Assembly: GCA_045658965.1 (NCBI GenBank)
Contig: JAZOVZ010000089.1
Span: 1-46,847 of the forward strand
DNA length: 46,847 bases
Direction: 5' to 3'
Origin: SVQP01 sp045658965
Lineage (GTDB): Bacteria > Bacillota > Clostridia > Oscillospirales > CAG-272
Shown here: positions 17,045-25,126 of the stretch, piece by piece
Position numbering within the stretch: the first letter of the stretch is position 1
Layout of the letters: each line of letters begins with the position of its first letter
Notes under the pieces: model-generated
Databases searched by the model: none
Seen by the model: the letters and a program-made list of their open reading frames with translations, nothing else
Told to the model about the DNA's origin: nothing
Position numbers and translations under genes: made by a program

Positions 17045-17174
17045 ATAGTTGCCGCAGGCGCTGGCGATCACTGATCGCCCCTACAACTGTGTATGTTGGA
17101 GTTTTAGAATACTAAAGCCTCAAAGAATTACACTGTAGGGGCGATCAGTGATCGCCAGCGCCTGCGGCAACTAT
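17045..17174. repeat. Perfect 41-bp inverted repeat covering the pnuC stop codon
   Basis: The arm 17045-17085 is the exact reverse complement of 17134-17174, with a 48-bp AT-rich loop. Each arm holds GTTGCCGCAGGCGCTGG plus GCGATCACTGATCGC and ends in CCCCTAC / GTAGGGG. The right arm includes the stop codon of pnuC (17171-17173). It lies between convergent genes and belongs to the GTAGGGG/CCCCTAC-bracketed repeat group. Confidence 0.85.
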
Positions 17175-17863
17175 ATTTCCCCCTCGCGCTGCCTTTTCTG
17201 CATCCGCCTCCATGAGATAAAGCCGTACAGGTCATTGACAAGGAATGCGGCAAAGCAGACAACGACCGAGATATAGGCGGGATCCGAGAGCGAGGCAAGC
17301 GTCCACAGCACCAGGAGTACCGCGTCGTTGGCGGCGTAGATCAGGGCAAAATACGGGCTTCTGCGCCAGGTCAGATAGGCTGCAAGAAAGCTGGTGGCAA
17401 CCGAAAGCGTGCTTGGGATGAGGTTGGCTGTGCCCAGCGCGCGCAGAATAAAATAAAAGGCGGCGGTCACGCCCAGCGTCAAAAGCACCGCGAGCAGCCA
17501 ATCGCGCGGGCGCGTGGCGGCAACCTGCACCTGGCTTTTTTGCCCCTTGTAAGGGTGGCGCAGCCAGGAGATCAGCGAGAAGAGTGCCATGGGCGCGGTC
17601 ATGCCAAGGTAGGTGATCATTTCGCCATAGTAGGCAAAGGTCAGCGAAATGTAGCCGTACAAAAGCGAGAACAGGATCATCAGCACCTGTCCTGCGGGGT
17701 TGCCCTTGGCGCAAAAGATCAGCGAGGTGACGCCCACAAGAGACGCGATCAGCGTCAGCACGCCCGAGCCGTCAAACAGAAAAAAGAAAATGAGAATGGC
17801 AAGGCATGAGCCCGACCACAAGAGCCATTCGCCCATGGAGAAGTATTTGAACAGTTTTTGCAT
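17171..17863 (-). CDS. pnuC: PnuC-family nicotinamide riboside (or related vitamin) transporter
   Basis: A 230-aa polytopic membrane protein with about seven hydrophobic segments and the family-typical C-terminal pattern FLVNDLYGFISWRRMQK. PnuC proteins are facilitators that bring in nicotinamide riboside, which is then trapped by phosphorylation for NAD synthesis; relatives carry thiamine (PnuT) or riboflavin, so the substrate is inferred. I placed the start at ATG 17861-17863, five bases after GGAGG; longer readings would run through the structured leader. The gene has a consensus promoter and a terminator in its leader, pointing to control by premature termination. Confidence 0.87.
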   Translation of the reverse strand: MQKLFKYFSMGEWLLWSGSCLAILIFFFLFDGSGVLTLIASLVGVTSLIFCAKGNPAGQVLMILFSLLYGYISLTFAYYGEMITYLGMTAPMALFSLISWLRHPYKGQKSQVQVAATRPRDWLLAVLLTLGVTAAFYFILRALGTANLIPSTLSVATSFLAAYLTWRRSPYFALIYAANDAVLLVLWTLASLSDPAYISVVVCFAAFLVNDLYGFISWRRMQKRQREGEI

Positions 17864-17874
17864 AAAGCCTCCGC

Positions 17875-17965
17875 AAAAAAATAAGCACTCGCAGCGCATC
17901 TTCAAAGACCTAACGATGCGCCTGCGAATGCAAAAAGCATTCTCTACCCGGTGGCAGATGGTATT
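17875..17965 (-). promoter_or_regulatory. Attenuator leader of pnuC, candidate riboswitch
   Basis: From the predicted start near 17966 the minus-strand leader first forms a small hairpin UACC...GGGUA with loop AUCUGCCACC (complement of about 17944-17963). Next is GAATGCtttttGCATTC (complement of 17926-17942), which overlaps the 5' arm of a strong terminator (complement of 17885-17931; arms GCATTCGCAGGCGCATC and GATGCGCTGCGAGTGC) with TTATTTTTTT behind it. The loop UCUGC could pair with GCAGG in the terminator arm, giving a pseudoknot that blocks termination. This is a typical on/off arrangement. It does not match the TPP, FMN or preQ1-I signatures I know. The NAD+-II class also precedes pnuC and is a pseudoknot, but I cannot confirm a match. 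Confidence 0.6.
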
Positions 17966-17972
17966 TTTTATG

Positions 17973-18001
17973 ATTATAGCATGGAGCGAGCGGTTTGTCA
18001 A
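17973..18001 (-). promoter_or_regulatory. Consensus promoter of pnuC
   Basis: On the minus strand TTGACA (complement of 17996-18001), 17 bases, TATAAT (complement of 17973-17978). Both hexamers are perfect. Confidence 0.88.
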
Positions 18002-18082
18002 GCCCGAATCGGCAGGGCGGGCTGCTTTGCAGCGTAAAATGGTAGCGGGAGGGTTTCCTCCCGCTACTGTTTTGTCAATGCA

Positions 18083-20182
18083 TTATAAATTCTCTTTTCC
18101 GAGCACGATGACCGTCTCAAGCGGTGCCAGTGTGAACTTGGCGCGGACGGTGCGCTCGTCAATGCGCTCAAATTCCGCAGGCTCGACGGCATCACGCAAA
18201 GGCGAGTAGAGCACGGGATCGCGGAGCGCGCCGCGCAGGATGACCTCGACGGTCTGCTCCTTTTCCTCGGCGTTGGCAAAGAGGAATCTTGCGCCGCCCA
18301 TGCGCGTTGCAAATCTGCAGACCACGCCCGAAACGGGGGTAAGGGCATGGCAGGAGAAATTGTCGGTGGGGATAAGGTTGATCAAATCAGCCGCATTTTG
18401 TGCCAAAGTGGCGAACTTTGCTGCGGAAAGTGCGGGGAATAACTCATGCTGTGGGGCAAGAATGGTCAAGCCTTGGTCTGCAAATCTCTGCAGGATCGCG
18501 GCAAGGCGTTCGGTCAGCTCCATGGGCGGCAGCACAAGCGCAGAGTAGTATTGGTGTTGCGGTGTGACCAGGAAGCCGTTTTCCACGCGGCATTTTTCAA
18601 GATAGTCGCAATCGGTAAAGTCAAAGAGTATCTGATGATCGAGCAGAGAGTAGAAAATGCTGCGCAAGCCCTCGGCGCAGGCGTTTTCCTCGGCGCAATA
18701 CTCACCGTAAAAGACAGCCGAGCCCTTGTGATGCATCTGCATGGTCTCAATGGGGTAATAGAGCATAACGTCCGCGCGGTGTCTGCCCTGCATGAGCGCG
18801 TCTGCTCTGCCAAGCGCCTCGTTGAGCTGCTTGTAAAGCGCCGGCTCTGCCTGCTTTTCACTGTAATAAGAGGTAAAGACGTCTACGCCAAGCGCGTATT
18901 GCAGGCTCATGGAGGCGTACATTTGCATGGGCGTGACCTTGCCGCCCTGCGCGTGTGCCGAAACCTCGCTCATGACGTGCGGGCGTCCGTAGGCGTGCGC
19001 GATCGAGGAAACCAGCTTGGGCGTAAAGGCGTCGTTATATACCTTGGTGGGGATAGAATGCAGCATATCAATGCCGGGGAAGTGCATGTGGCGCAAAAGT
19101 GCAAAGAAATTGCCCTCAAACACCACGTGGTGGCGAATGTCGTCTTCAAGCAGGATGTGCCCCGAGAAGGGCAGGCCGTGAGAAGCGCACCAGTTGGAAA
19201 GCTGGGCAAAGTAGCTCTGCTCGTAAAGGTCGGACAAGAGGCGATAGTAGTCGTAGCGCGCCTTTTTGGCAATCTCGCCCTCGCCAAGGAACAGGTAGAC
19301 CAGAACAGACTCGATGGGGTAGCCGTAGCGTGCCGAGAACTGGTTTTCCACGTCGCGGCCAAAGCTGACCACGGGGTAGAGCGGCAGCGTGTCGTCGTAT
19401 TGGTCGTGCACGCTTGACGGATAGATGCCCGCGTTGATGTAGCAGCCCATAAAGGAGGGCTCGTCGGTAAACATTGCCTCGATCTTGCCGTCGCCCTCGG
19501 CTAAGTGGTGCTTGGTGTAGGCGTAGTAGGGCTCGTAGGTGTTGCGGATAAATTCACGAATGGCGTCGGGGTTGGTCACGTCAATATAGCGGCGTGCCTC
19601 GCACACGTTGTGCTGCGCGTGCGTGCCCTCGTACAGACGCTTTTTGATAAAGAAGCAAGCAAGAGCCGGCTCGTCGGAGTCGTTTTCCAAGGTGATGGGA
19701 TCGGTCGTCTTGCCGTAAACCCCATGAATAAAGGTAAAATCGGTGATCTTGCCGTCCTTGCAGGGGTATGCAGCCGCGTGCATAAAGCATTCGTGACCGC
19801 GCGGCAATTCCTGCGTGACGCTCTCGCCGGGGGCAAGCTCACGGGTGAGCATGACCAAGCCGACCGCCTCAAAGTCGGGGTTGGCGTCCACGGTAAGTCC
19901 GCCTGCGCCGCCGCTGGGGTAGCCCTTTTCGTCATAGAGCCATACGCGCAAGCCCATCTCGCAAGCGGTATCAATGGCAATCACCATCTTGCGCCATTCC
20001 TCGGGATCGCGCGCGTAATTGCGTCCCGATACGTTGGTGACAACGCCGCCGAAGCCCTTGTCGGCAAGGGATTGCAGGCGACCTTTGAGAAAAGCGCGCA
20101 AGGTGTCGTCGTCCATGCTCGGATCCCACACCAGCTCGTGCGTGATCTTAAGCGGCAGGTGCTTGTTGTCAACTGTTTTCAT
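18083..20182 (-). CDS. GH106-like glycoside hydrolase (alpha-L-rhamnosidase-related)
   Basis: A 699-aa protein without a signal peptide. The N-terminal barrel shows VWLYDEKGYPSGGAGG (about 80-95; E85) and EAMFTDEPSF (D240, E241), both typical of the GH106-like family in which equivalents of these acids act in catalysis. The C-terminal part contains a Rossmann-like and a beta domain. GH106 enzymes release L-rhamnose from plant or pectic glycans, but many relatives have other or unknown substrates. I chose ATG 20180-20182 because AAAGGAG stands six bases upstream. It overlaps the small upstream gene by 14 bases, so the two are translationally coupled. A cytoplasmic place fits final breakdown of imported oligosaccharides. 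Confidence 0.78.
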   Translation of the reverse strand: MKTVDNKHLPLKITHELVWDPSMDDDTLRAFLKGRLQSLADKGFGGVVTNVSGRNYARDPEEWRKMVIAIDTACEMGLRVWLYDEKGYPSGGAGGLTVDANPDFEAVGLVMLTRELAPGESVTQELPRGHECFMHAAAYPCKDGKITDFTFIHGVYGKTTDPITLENDSDEPALACFFIKKRLYEGTHAQHNVCEARRYIDVTNPDAIREFIRNTYEPYYAYTKHHLAEGDGKIEAMFTDEPSFMGCYINAGIYPSSVHDQYDDTLPLYPVVSFGRDVENQFSARYGYPIESVLVYLFLGEGEIAKKARYDYYRLLSDLYEQSYFAQLSNWCASHGLPFSGHILLEDDIRHHVVFEGNFFALLRHMHFPGIDMLHSIPTKVYNDAFTPKLVSSIAHAYGRPHVMSEVSAHAQGGKVTPMQMYASMSLQYALGVDVFTSYYSEKQAEPALYKQLNEALGRADALMQGRHRADVMLYYPIETMQMHHKGSAVFYGEYCAEENACAEGLRSIFYSLLDHQILFDFTDCDYLEKCRVENGFLVTPQHQYYSALVLPPMELTERLAAILQRFADQGLTILAPQHELFPALSAAKFATLAQNAADLINLIPTDNFSCHALTPVSGVVCRFATRMGGARFLFANAEEKEQTVEVILRGALRDPVLYSPLRDAVEPAEFERIDERTVRAKFTLAPLETVIVLGKENL

Positions 20183-20405
20183 TCTCGGCTCCTTTCTCTC
20201 CTTCGTGGGCGGCAAGGTCAATCTTGGCAAGATCCGCCTGCGAGATTCTGCCCTTAGTCTTTTCATAGTAGGCAACGCTGTTGCGCAGCATGAAAAGGAA
20301 CTGATTGTTGGGGGTGCGTCCCTCCTTTTCGGAGATAAAGATAAACTTGCGCAGCATGTCCTCGGACATGTGCAGGGTGAATTCACGTTGATTTTTCTGT
20401 GCCAT
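20169..20405 (-). CDS. Small ribbon-helix-helix-like protein
   Basis: A 78-aa basic protein. REFTLHMSEDML could be the N-terminal beta-strand of a ribbon-helix-helix (Arc/MetJ) DNA-binding fold, followed by two helices containing EKEGRTPNNQFLFMLRNSV. Such proteins bind DNA as dimers and are often autoregulators. A Shine-Dalgarno (GGAGGC) precedes the ATG. It sits between a membrane-protein gene and the GH106-like gene, overlapping the latter by 14 bases, so it could regulate this operon. The fold is inferred from pattern only. Confidence 0.65.
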   Translation of the reverse strand: MAQKNQREFTLHMSEDMLRKFIFISEKEGRTPNNQFLFMLRNSVAYYEKTKGRISQADLAKIDLAAHEGEKGAENENS

Positions 20406-20416
20406 GTTGTGCCTCC

Positions 20417-20938
20417 TTATTTGGTGGTGGGAACGATCACCGTGCCGATGTTGTAATATTTCATAATCTTGAGTGCCTTTTCGGTTGCCTCAAAATACAC
20501 CACGCACTTATCCTCGCCCAGCGTGAAAATGCCGTAGTAGAGGTCGGGGGCGTAGAGGGAGGACATGCACTTAAAGTCGCGCGTGCATTTCTGCGACGTC
20601 ACGTACGCCTCAGCTGCCTCGTCGTAGGGAGCGATCTTGGCAAAATCGCGGATGTTGACCGTAAACAGCTTTTTTCTGGTCTTGCCGCCCCAGATGGTGG
20701 TAAAGGTAATCTCACCCGAGAGCGTGGAATATTCGTATTCGGGGCTGACGAAACGCCACGTAAAATAGATCAGTACCCAATCAAGCAGGGGCAGGAAGGT
20801 GATCGCCCAGGGGAAGGTCATCAAAAAGGCGAACAGGTAAGCAAGATTGAACACGACGTACAGCGCGATCATCATGATGCGACGCCATCTCCATACGCCC
20901 TCGCTCTTTTGCTTGACAATGTATTCGTATTGGTTCAT
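20417..20938 (-). CDS. Small membrane protein, possibly DUF6106 family
   Basis: A 173-aa protein with a short basic N-terminus (MNQYEYIVKQKSEG), two close hydrophobic segments (about 20-45 and 47-60) and a soluble beta-rich C-terminal domain. The size and layout recall the Firmicute family DUF6106, of unknown function; that match is from memory and unverified. The start is ATG 20936-20938, preceded by AAGGAGGGG. It is the first gene of the operon 20938-18083 and has its own promoter at 20979-21007. Confidence 0.68.
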   Translation of the reverse strand: MNQYEYIVKQKSEGVWRWRRIMMIALYVVFNLAYLFAFLMTFPWAITFLPLLDWVLIYFTWRFVSPEYEYSTLSGEITFTTIWGGKTRKKLFTVNIRDFAKIAPYDEAAEAYVTSQKCTRDFKCMSSLYAPDLYYGIFTLGEDKCVVYFEATEKALKIMKYYNIGTVIVPTTK

Positions 20939-20978
20939 AAGTACCCCTCCTTTTTTGCAAACGCGTCTTTGTGCCTTT

Positions 20979-21007
20979 ATTATAGCATAAAGTATACTGC
21001 TTTTCAA
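20979..21007 (-). promoter_or_regulatory. Promoter of the 20938-18083 operon
   Basis: On the minus strand TTGAAA (complement of 21002-21007), 17 bases, TATAAT (complement of 20979-20984). It is divergent from the promoter at 21039, leaving only about 30 bp between the two -35 boxes. Confidence 0.82.
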
Positions 21008-21038
21008 CCGATTTGTGCGTTTTTTTACGCCTTTTCTA

Positions 21039-21067
21039 TTGCAACGCGCGCGAATATATAGTATAAT
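21039..21067 (+). promoter_or_regulatory. Promoter of the ACT-UPF0210 operon
   Basis: TTGCAA (21039-21044), 17 bases, TATAAT (21062-21067). It is divergent from the promoter at 20979-21007. Confidence 0.82.
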
Positions 21068-21104
21068 AAACGTAACTAACTAAAGTATTGCGGAGGTAAG
21101 GAAT

Positions 21105-21374
21105 ATGAAAGCGGTCGTTACGGTAACAGGTAAGGACAGTATGGGTATCATTGCGGGCGTGGCAGGCGTTTGCGCGGAGCTGGGCGCGAATATCGTGGAT
21201 ATTTCGCAAAGCGTGTTGCAGGAGTACTTTGCCATGATCATGCTGGCGGATATTGACAAGCTGAACGTGGATTTTGCGCAGTTTGTAGACACCTTGGAGG
21301 CGTTTGGCGCGCAAAAGGGCTTGACCATTCACGCCATGCACGAGGATATTTTCAACACCATGCATCACATCTGA
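21105..21374 (+). CDS. ACT-domain protein (UPF0237 family)
   Basis: An 89-aa protein that is a single ACT domain: MKAVVTVTGKDSMGIIAGVAGVC then ELGANIVDISQSV. ACT domains bind amino acids or similar ligands and act as sensors. This stand-alone family (UPF0237) is often encoded before a UPF0210 gene, exactly as here, with 15 bases between them. Shine-Dalgarno GGAGG precedes the ATG. The ligand and the effect on its partner are unknown. Confidence 0.93.
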   Translation: MKAVVTVTGKDSMGIIAGVAGVCAELGANIVDISQSVLQEYFAMIMLADIDKLNVDFAQFVDTLEAFGAQKGLTIHAMHEDIFNTMHHI

Positions 21375-21389
21375 TCGGGGTTATTTGCT

Positions 21390-22748
21390 ATGATCGAAAC
21401 CAGAGATATTTTAGAGACTATCAACATGATACGCCAGGAGAACCTGGATATCAGAACGGTCACCATGGGCATCTCGCTCCTGGATTGCGTCAGTGACGAC
21501 GTGGACGTGCTGTGTGACCGCATTTACGACAAGATCACGACCAAGGCGGAAAAGCTGGTCGAGACCGGCAATAAGATCGAGAAAAAGTACGGCATTCCGA
21601 TCGTCAATAAGCGCGTATCGGTCACGCCCGTGTCGCTTGTGGGCGGCAGAGCAGACCGCGACGGATATATCAAGATCGCGCACACGCTGCAAAGAGCGGC
21701 AGAGCAGACCGGTATTAACTTTATCGGCGGCTTTTCCGCGCTGGTGCATAAGGGCATGACGGCGGGCGAGAGAGAGATGATCGAATCCATCCCCGAGGCG
21801 CTCGCTACCACGCAAATGGTGTGCTCGTCTGTCAACGTGGCAACCACCAAGGCGGGCATCAATATGGATGCCATCAAGCTCATGGGCTCGACCATCAAGC
21901 GCGCGGCGTATCTGACCAAGGATAACCAGTCGATCGGCTGCGCCAAGCTGGTGGTATTTGCCAACGTGCCCGAGGATAACCCCTTTATGGCGGGCGCATT
22001 CCACGGTGTGGGTGAGCCGGATACCGTCATCAACGTGGGCGTTTCGGGCCCCGGCGTGGTGTCCAGCGCCATTGCAAGAGCGGGGGATTGTGATCTGTCC
22101 GCGCTTGCGGACGTCATCAAAAAGACGGCGTTCAAGATCACGCGCGTCGGTCAGCTGGTCGCCTCCGAGGCGTCTGCTGCTTTGAACGTGCCCTTTGGCA
22201 TTGTGGACCTCTCCTTGGCTCCCACGCCTGCCATCGGTGACTCGGTGGCGCATATCCTTGAGGGTATGGGTCTTGAGAGTACGGGTGCGCACGGCACCAC
22301 GGCGTGCCTTGCCATGCTCAACGACGCGGTCAAGAAGGGCGGCGTCATGGCGTCCTCGCACGTGGGTGGCTTGTCGGGCGCATTCATTCCCGTTTCCGAG
22401 GATGCAGGTATGATCGCGGCGGTCGAGCGCGGTGCGCTGTCGATCGAAAAGTTGGAGGCAATGACCGCGGTTTGCTCGGTCGGTCTTGATATGATCGCCG
22501 TGCCCGGCGACACCGATGAGGCTGTCATCTGCGGTGTGATCGCGGACGAGATTTCCATCGGAGTGGTGAATAATAAGACCACTGCGGTACGTATTATCCC
22601 TGCATATGGCAAGCAGGTGGGGGATAGCGTCGATTTTGGCGGACTTTTGGGCACTGCACCCATTATGGCGCTGCGCGAGTATTCTCCTGCAAAGTTTATC
22701 GGACGCGGCGGACGTATTCCCGCGCCCATTCACAGCCTGCGCAACTGA
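21390..22748 (+). CDS. UPF0210 (PFL/DUF711) family protein
   Basis: A 452-aa protein matching the widely conserved UPF0210/DUF711 family, with the segments PVSLVGGRADRDGY, NINFIGGFSALVHKG-like glycine-rich parts, and a C-terminal GRGGRIPAPIHSLRN. The fold is reported to resemble pyruvate formate-lyase-type barrels, but the biochemical role is not known. Length is the usual one for the family. It follows the ACT gene, with which it is commonly paired, so a ligand-controlled enzyme is a reasonable guess. Confidence 0.93.
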   Translation: MIETRDILETINMIRQENLDIRTVTMGISLLDCVSDDVDVLCDRIYDKITTKAEKLVETGNKIEKKYGIPIVNKRVSVTPVSLVGGRADRDGYIKIAHTLQRAAEQTGINFIGGFSALVHKGMTAGEREMIESIPEALATTQMVCSSVNVATTKAGINMDAIKLMGSTIKRAAYLTKDNQSIGCAKLVVFANVPEDNPFMAGAFHGVGEPDTVINVGVSGPGVVSSAIARAGDCDLSALADVIKKTAFKITRVGQLVASEASAALNVPFGIVDLSLAPTPAIGDSVAHILEGMGLESTGAHGTTACLAMLNDAVKKGGVMASSHVGGLSGAFIPVSEDAGMIAAVERGALSIEKLEAMTAVCSVGLDMIAVPGDTDEAVICGVIADEISIGVVNNKTTAVRIIPAYGKQVGDSVDFGGLLGTAPIMALREYSPAKFIGRGGRIPAPIHSLRN

Positions 22749-22771
22749 TATTTTGTAATAAGGAGTACCTT

Positions 22772-23251
22772 ATGAAGCTGTATCAAGACACGAGCGGAAT
22801 TGACAAAGTGGTGAATACCGCTTCAAAAATCGTTAATACCGCTGATAAAGTGGTGGGTCTTGCGCGTGATGTGTCGGGACTTGGCGAGAGAGTGGGGAAA
22901 ATGAAAACTTCCACCAAGATCGGGCTGCTGCTTGGCGGCGCGTTGGCTCTTTCGCTGTTTCCGTTGCGCCTTTCGTACGACAGCAAAACGGGCGAGGGGG
23001 AGTATAAATCCCTCGCGGTTGGCGTCAAGCGCACACAGCGTCCCGAGCGCACCACAAATGGGCGCACGCACGACCTTGCGTGGGAAGCCTTCCCCACCGT
23101 GCGCGTCAAGCCCACGGACGTCAAGCCCTGCGACCTGCCGCCCGCGCGCACAAAGCAAGCGGTCAAGGCAGTACCCATGCAGGCACACAAGATCCAAAAG
23201 GCAAGGGTGTGCGTGCCCGTAAAGCTCAAGGTACAGGAGGACGTTGGATGA
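22772..23251 (+). CDS. Hypothetical protein with one membrane segment
   Basis: I do not recognise this 159-aa protein. The first ~45 residues are amphipathic and rich in K, V, D and T (KVVNTASKIVNTADKVVGLA), suggesting a helix with repeating VNTA/D units. A hydrophobic segment follows (about 48-67, IGLLLGGALALSLFPL). The remainder is basic and low in hydrophobics. AAGGAG stands six bases before the ATG. It ends with a four-base overlap (ATGA) with the YgjV-like gene and lies 23 bases after UPF0210, so it belongs to the same operon. Confidence 0.65.
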   Translation: MKLYQDTSGIDKVVNTASKIVNTADKVVGLARDVSGLGERVGKMKTSTKIGLLLGGALALSLFPLRLSYDSKTGEGEYKSLAVGVKRTQRPERTTNGRTHDLAWEAFPTVRVKPTDVKPCDLPPARTKQAVKAVPMQAHKIQKARVCVPVKLKVQEDVG

Positions 23252-23784
23252 CACCGGAGTTTTGGGGGCAGCTGACCGGTATCATCGGTATGATACTGAT
23301 CATCAGCTCGCTCCAATTCAAAAACAAGATTTTATTTTACGCAGCGCAAATGAGCGGCAACATATTCTATGCTGTCAGCTTTTTGCTGCTGGGCAACGTG
23401 GCGGGTGCGATGATGAACATTCTGGGCATTATCCGCGGCGTGGTTATGCTGCAATCCGAGCAAAAAAGAAAGCTGTGGCAGTTTATTGCGCTCAACGTCG
23501 CCTTTTTGGCGGCAACCGTGTTCTCCGCAACGGCGGGCGGCATGGGCTTTGGCGCGCTGTTCTCGTTCGCGGCAATGACCGTGGGCACGGTGTGCATGTG
23601 GTACGGCAATGACCGCACCATCCGCTGGGGGCAGCTGCTGGGCATTTCGCCCCTGTGGTTGATCAATAATACCGTGATCTCTTTCTCGCTGGGCGGCATT
23701 CTGGGTGAGTGCTTCAGCATAATCTCTACCATTATTTATCTGATCCGCGTCAGAAAGCGCAAAAAAGTTGCGCAAGGGGCTTGA
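23248..23784 (+). CDS. YgjV-like inner-membrane protein (Imp-YgjV family)
   Basis: A 178-aa integral membrane protein with five or six hydrophobic segments. The N-terminal pattern FWGQLTGIIGMILIISSLQF and the NRT-like middle resemble the YgjV family, whose function is unknown. The start is ATG 23248, seven bases after AGGAGG, overlapping the stop of the preceding gene. Its stop codon lies within the -35 box of the next promoter. Confidence 0.82.
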   Translation: MTPEFWGQLTGIIGMILIISSLQFKNKILFYAAQMSGNIFYAVSFLLLGNVAGAMMNILGIIRGVVMLQSEQKRKLWQFIALNVAFLAATVFSATAGGMGFGALFSFAAMTVGTVCMWYGNDRTIRWGQLLGISPLWLINNTVISFSLGGILGECFSIISTIIYLIRVRKRKKVAQGA

Positions 23785-23809
23785 AAAACGCACGAAAACC
23801 GTGTATAAT
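23781..23809 (+). promoter_or_regulatory. Promoter of DUF1836-mrnC
   Basis: TTGAAA (23781-23786), 17 bases, TATAAT (23804-23809). The -35 box overlaps the stop codon of the YgjV-like gene. Confidence 0.8.
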
Positions 23810-23844
23810 GGTTATCAATACCACATCATGTAAGGAGAACGGAT

Positions 23845-24504
23845 ATGGATGCGCAAAAGCTTCGCGCGCTGATGGAGCAGGCGGTGGATGATGCCGATCT
23901 GGTCAGCGCAGAGATCCCTTCCATAGATTTATATCTGGAGCAGATACTGCAGCTGGTTGCCGAAAAGGGCAGCGAGGGCAACGGTTCGACGGACCGTACG
24001 CTGACCAAGAATATGATCAATAACTATTCCAAGGACGGGCTGATCACGCCGGTCAAGGGAAAGAAATATTCCAAGGAGCAGATCGTGCAGATGCTTGTGG
24101 TGTATTCGCTCAAGAATACGCTGTCCATTGAGGAGATCGGCAGGGTCATGCAGGGCATTTATACTGCCGAGGACTATACGGGGGAAGCCTTGATTGCCGC
24201 TTACGATAAAGCCATGGCACTCAAGCAGGCACAAAAGCACCGCTGTACCGATACCGTGCAGCAGATCATGCAGGAGCAGGACTTGAACAGCGAGGTGGGC
24301 GAGGATTATTTCGTCACGCTGCTGACGGTCGCTTCGCTGTCCGCGTACTTCCGTAATATTGCCAAGGCAATGTTAGAGGATTTCCCCTTGCCCGAGAGCG
24401 AGGAGGAGAGAAAGGCACGCGAAAAAGAAGAGAAGCGTGCGCGCAAGGAGGCAAAGAAAAAGGCTGAAGAGGGCGCGAAGGAAAGCGCGGAGGAGGCGTT
24501 ATGA
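23845..24504 (+). CDS. DUF1836 protein, MerR-like regulator candidate
   Basis: A 219-aa protein with the DUF1836 signature: IDLYLEQILQLV, then LTKNMINNYSKDGLI and KKYSKEQIVQMLVVYSLKNTLSIEEI. This pattern resembles a MerR-type winged helix and the family is thought to regulate transcription. The C-terminal ~40 residues are a highly charged E/K/A-rich helix, possibly a coiled coil. The stop overlaps the start of mrnC by four bases. Target genes cannot be inferred from the sequence. Confidence 0.88.
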   Translation: MDAQKLRALMEQAVDDADLVSAEIPSIDLYLEQILQLVAEKGSEGNGSTDRTLTKNMINNYSKDGLITPVKGKKYSKEQIVQMLVVYSLKNTLSIEEIGRVMQGIYTAEDYTGEALIAAYDKAMALKQAQKHRCTDTVQQIMQEQDLNSEVGEDYFVTLLTVASLSAYFRNIAKAMLEDFPLPESEEERKAREKEEKRARKEAKKKAEEGAKESAEEAL

Positions 24505-24887
24505 GGCCGATCAATGAGCTGACCACGCCCGCGCTTGCGTATCTCGGCGACGCGGTCATCGAGCTGTACGTGCGGCAAAGGCTGGTCGAGGCGGGATATT
24601 CCACCTCTGCGGCGCTCAATCAAAAATCGCTGGACTACGTCCGCGCGGGCGCGCAGGCAAAGGCTATGCAAAAAATTCAGCCCATGCTGACCGAAACCGA
24701 GGCGGGGGTGTTCCGCCGCGGCAGAAATATGGGGCACGGCAACGTCCCCAAGGGTGCAACGGTTGCCGAGTATCGCAATGCCACCGGCATGGAGGTGCTG
24801 GCAGGGTATTTGCACGTGAGCGGAGAGCAGGAGCGTCTTTACGAGCTGCTTGGCGCAGCGTTTGAATTTGAAAACACAGACACGTAA
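24501..24887 (+). CDS. mrnC: Mini-ribonuclease III
   Basis: A 128-aa RNase III domain lacking the double-stranded-RNA-binding domain. YLGDAVIELYVR holds the catalytic aspartate (D17), and RRGRNMGHGNVPKGATVAEYR is the family's conserved loop. In Bacillus subtilis MrnC trims 23S rRNA precursors as a dimer; the same role is likely here. It is usually next to cysS, but here it follows a DUF1836 gene with an ATGA overlap. Its 3' end, coding FEFENTDT, appears to be partly repeated in the repeats downstream. Confidence 0.95.
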   Translation: MRPINELTTPALAYLGDAVIELYVRQRLVEAGYSTSAALNQKSLDYVRAGAQAKAMQKIQPMLTETEAGVFRRGRNMGHGNVPKGATVAEYRNATGMEVLAGYLHVSGEQERLYELLGAAFEFENTDT

Positions 24888-24889
24888 CA

Positions 24890-25091
24890 CGTAGGGGCGA
24901 TCAGCGATCGCCCGCGGGCGCACACAGTGCGCCCCTACGGGAAGGATAAATTTGAAAACGCAACCCCGTCATTTCGTAGGGGAGACCTGTGGTCTCCCGC
25001 GGTCGATTCGTGAATCGACCCTACGAAGGCAATTTGAATCTGTAAACACAAACATACAATGCGTAGGGGCGATTCATGAATCGCCCGCGAC
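24890..25091. repeat. Three palindromic elements each preceded by a copy of the mrnC tail
   Basis: Elements 24890-24939 and 24975-25025 begin with CGTAGGG and end with CCCTACG; a third (25062-25091) lacks its right end. Inside are palindromes such as GCGATCAGCGATCGC, GGGAGACCtgtGGTCTCCC, GGTCGATTcgtgAATCGACC and GGCGATTcatgAATCGCC. Each is preceded by a version of AATTTGAAAACACA, which in the first case is the coding end of mrnC. No gene is present here. Confidence 0.72.
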
Positions 25092-25126
25092 GCACACATA
25101 CATATAATGAAAGGAAGAAATTTATC

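Noticed and set aside
17171..18001. Longer form of PnuC starting near 18001
   Set aside because: The extra ~46 residues would be encoded by the -10 box and the terminator leader; ATG 17861-17863 has a perfect ribosome site.
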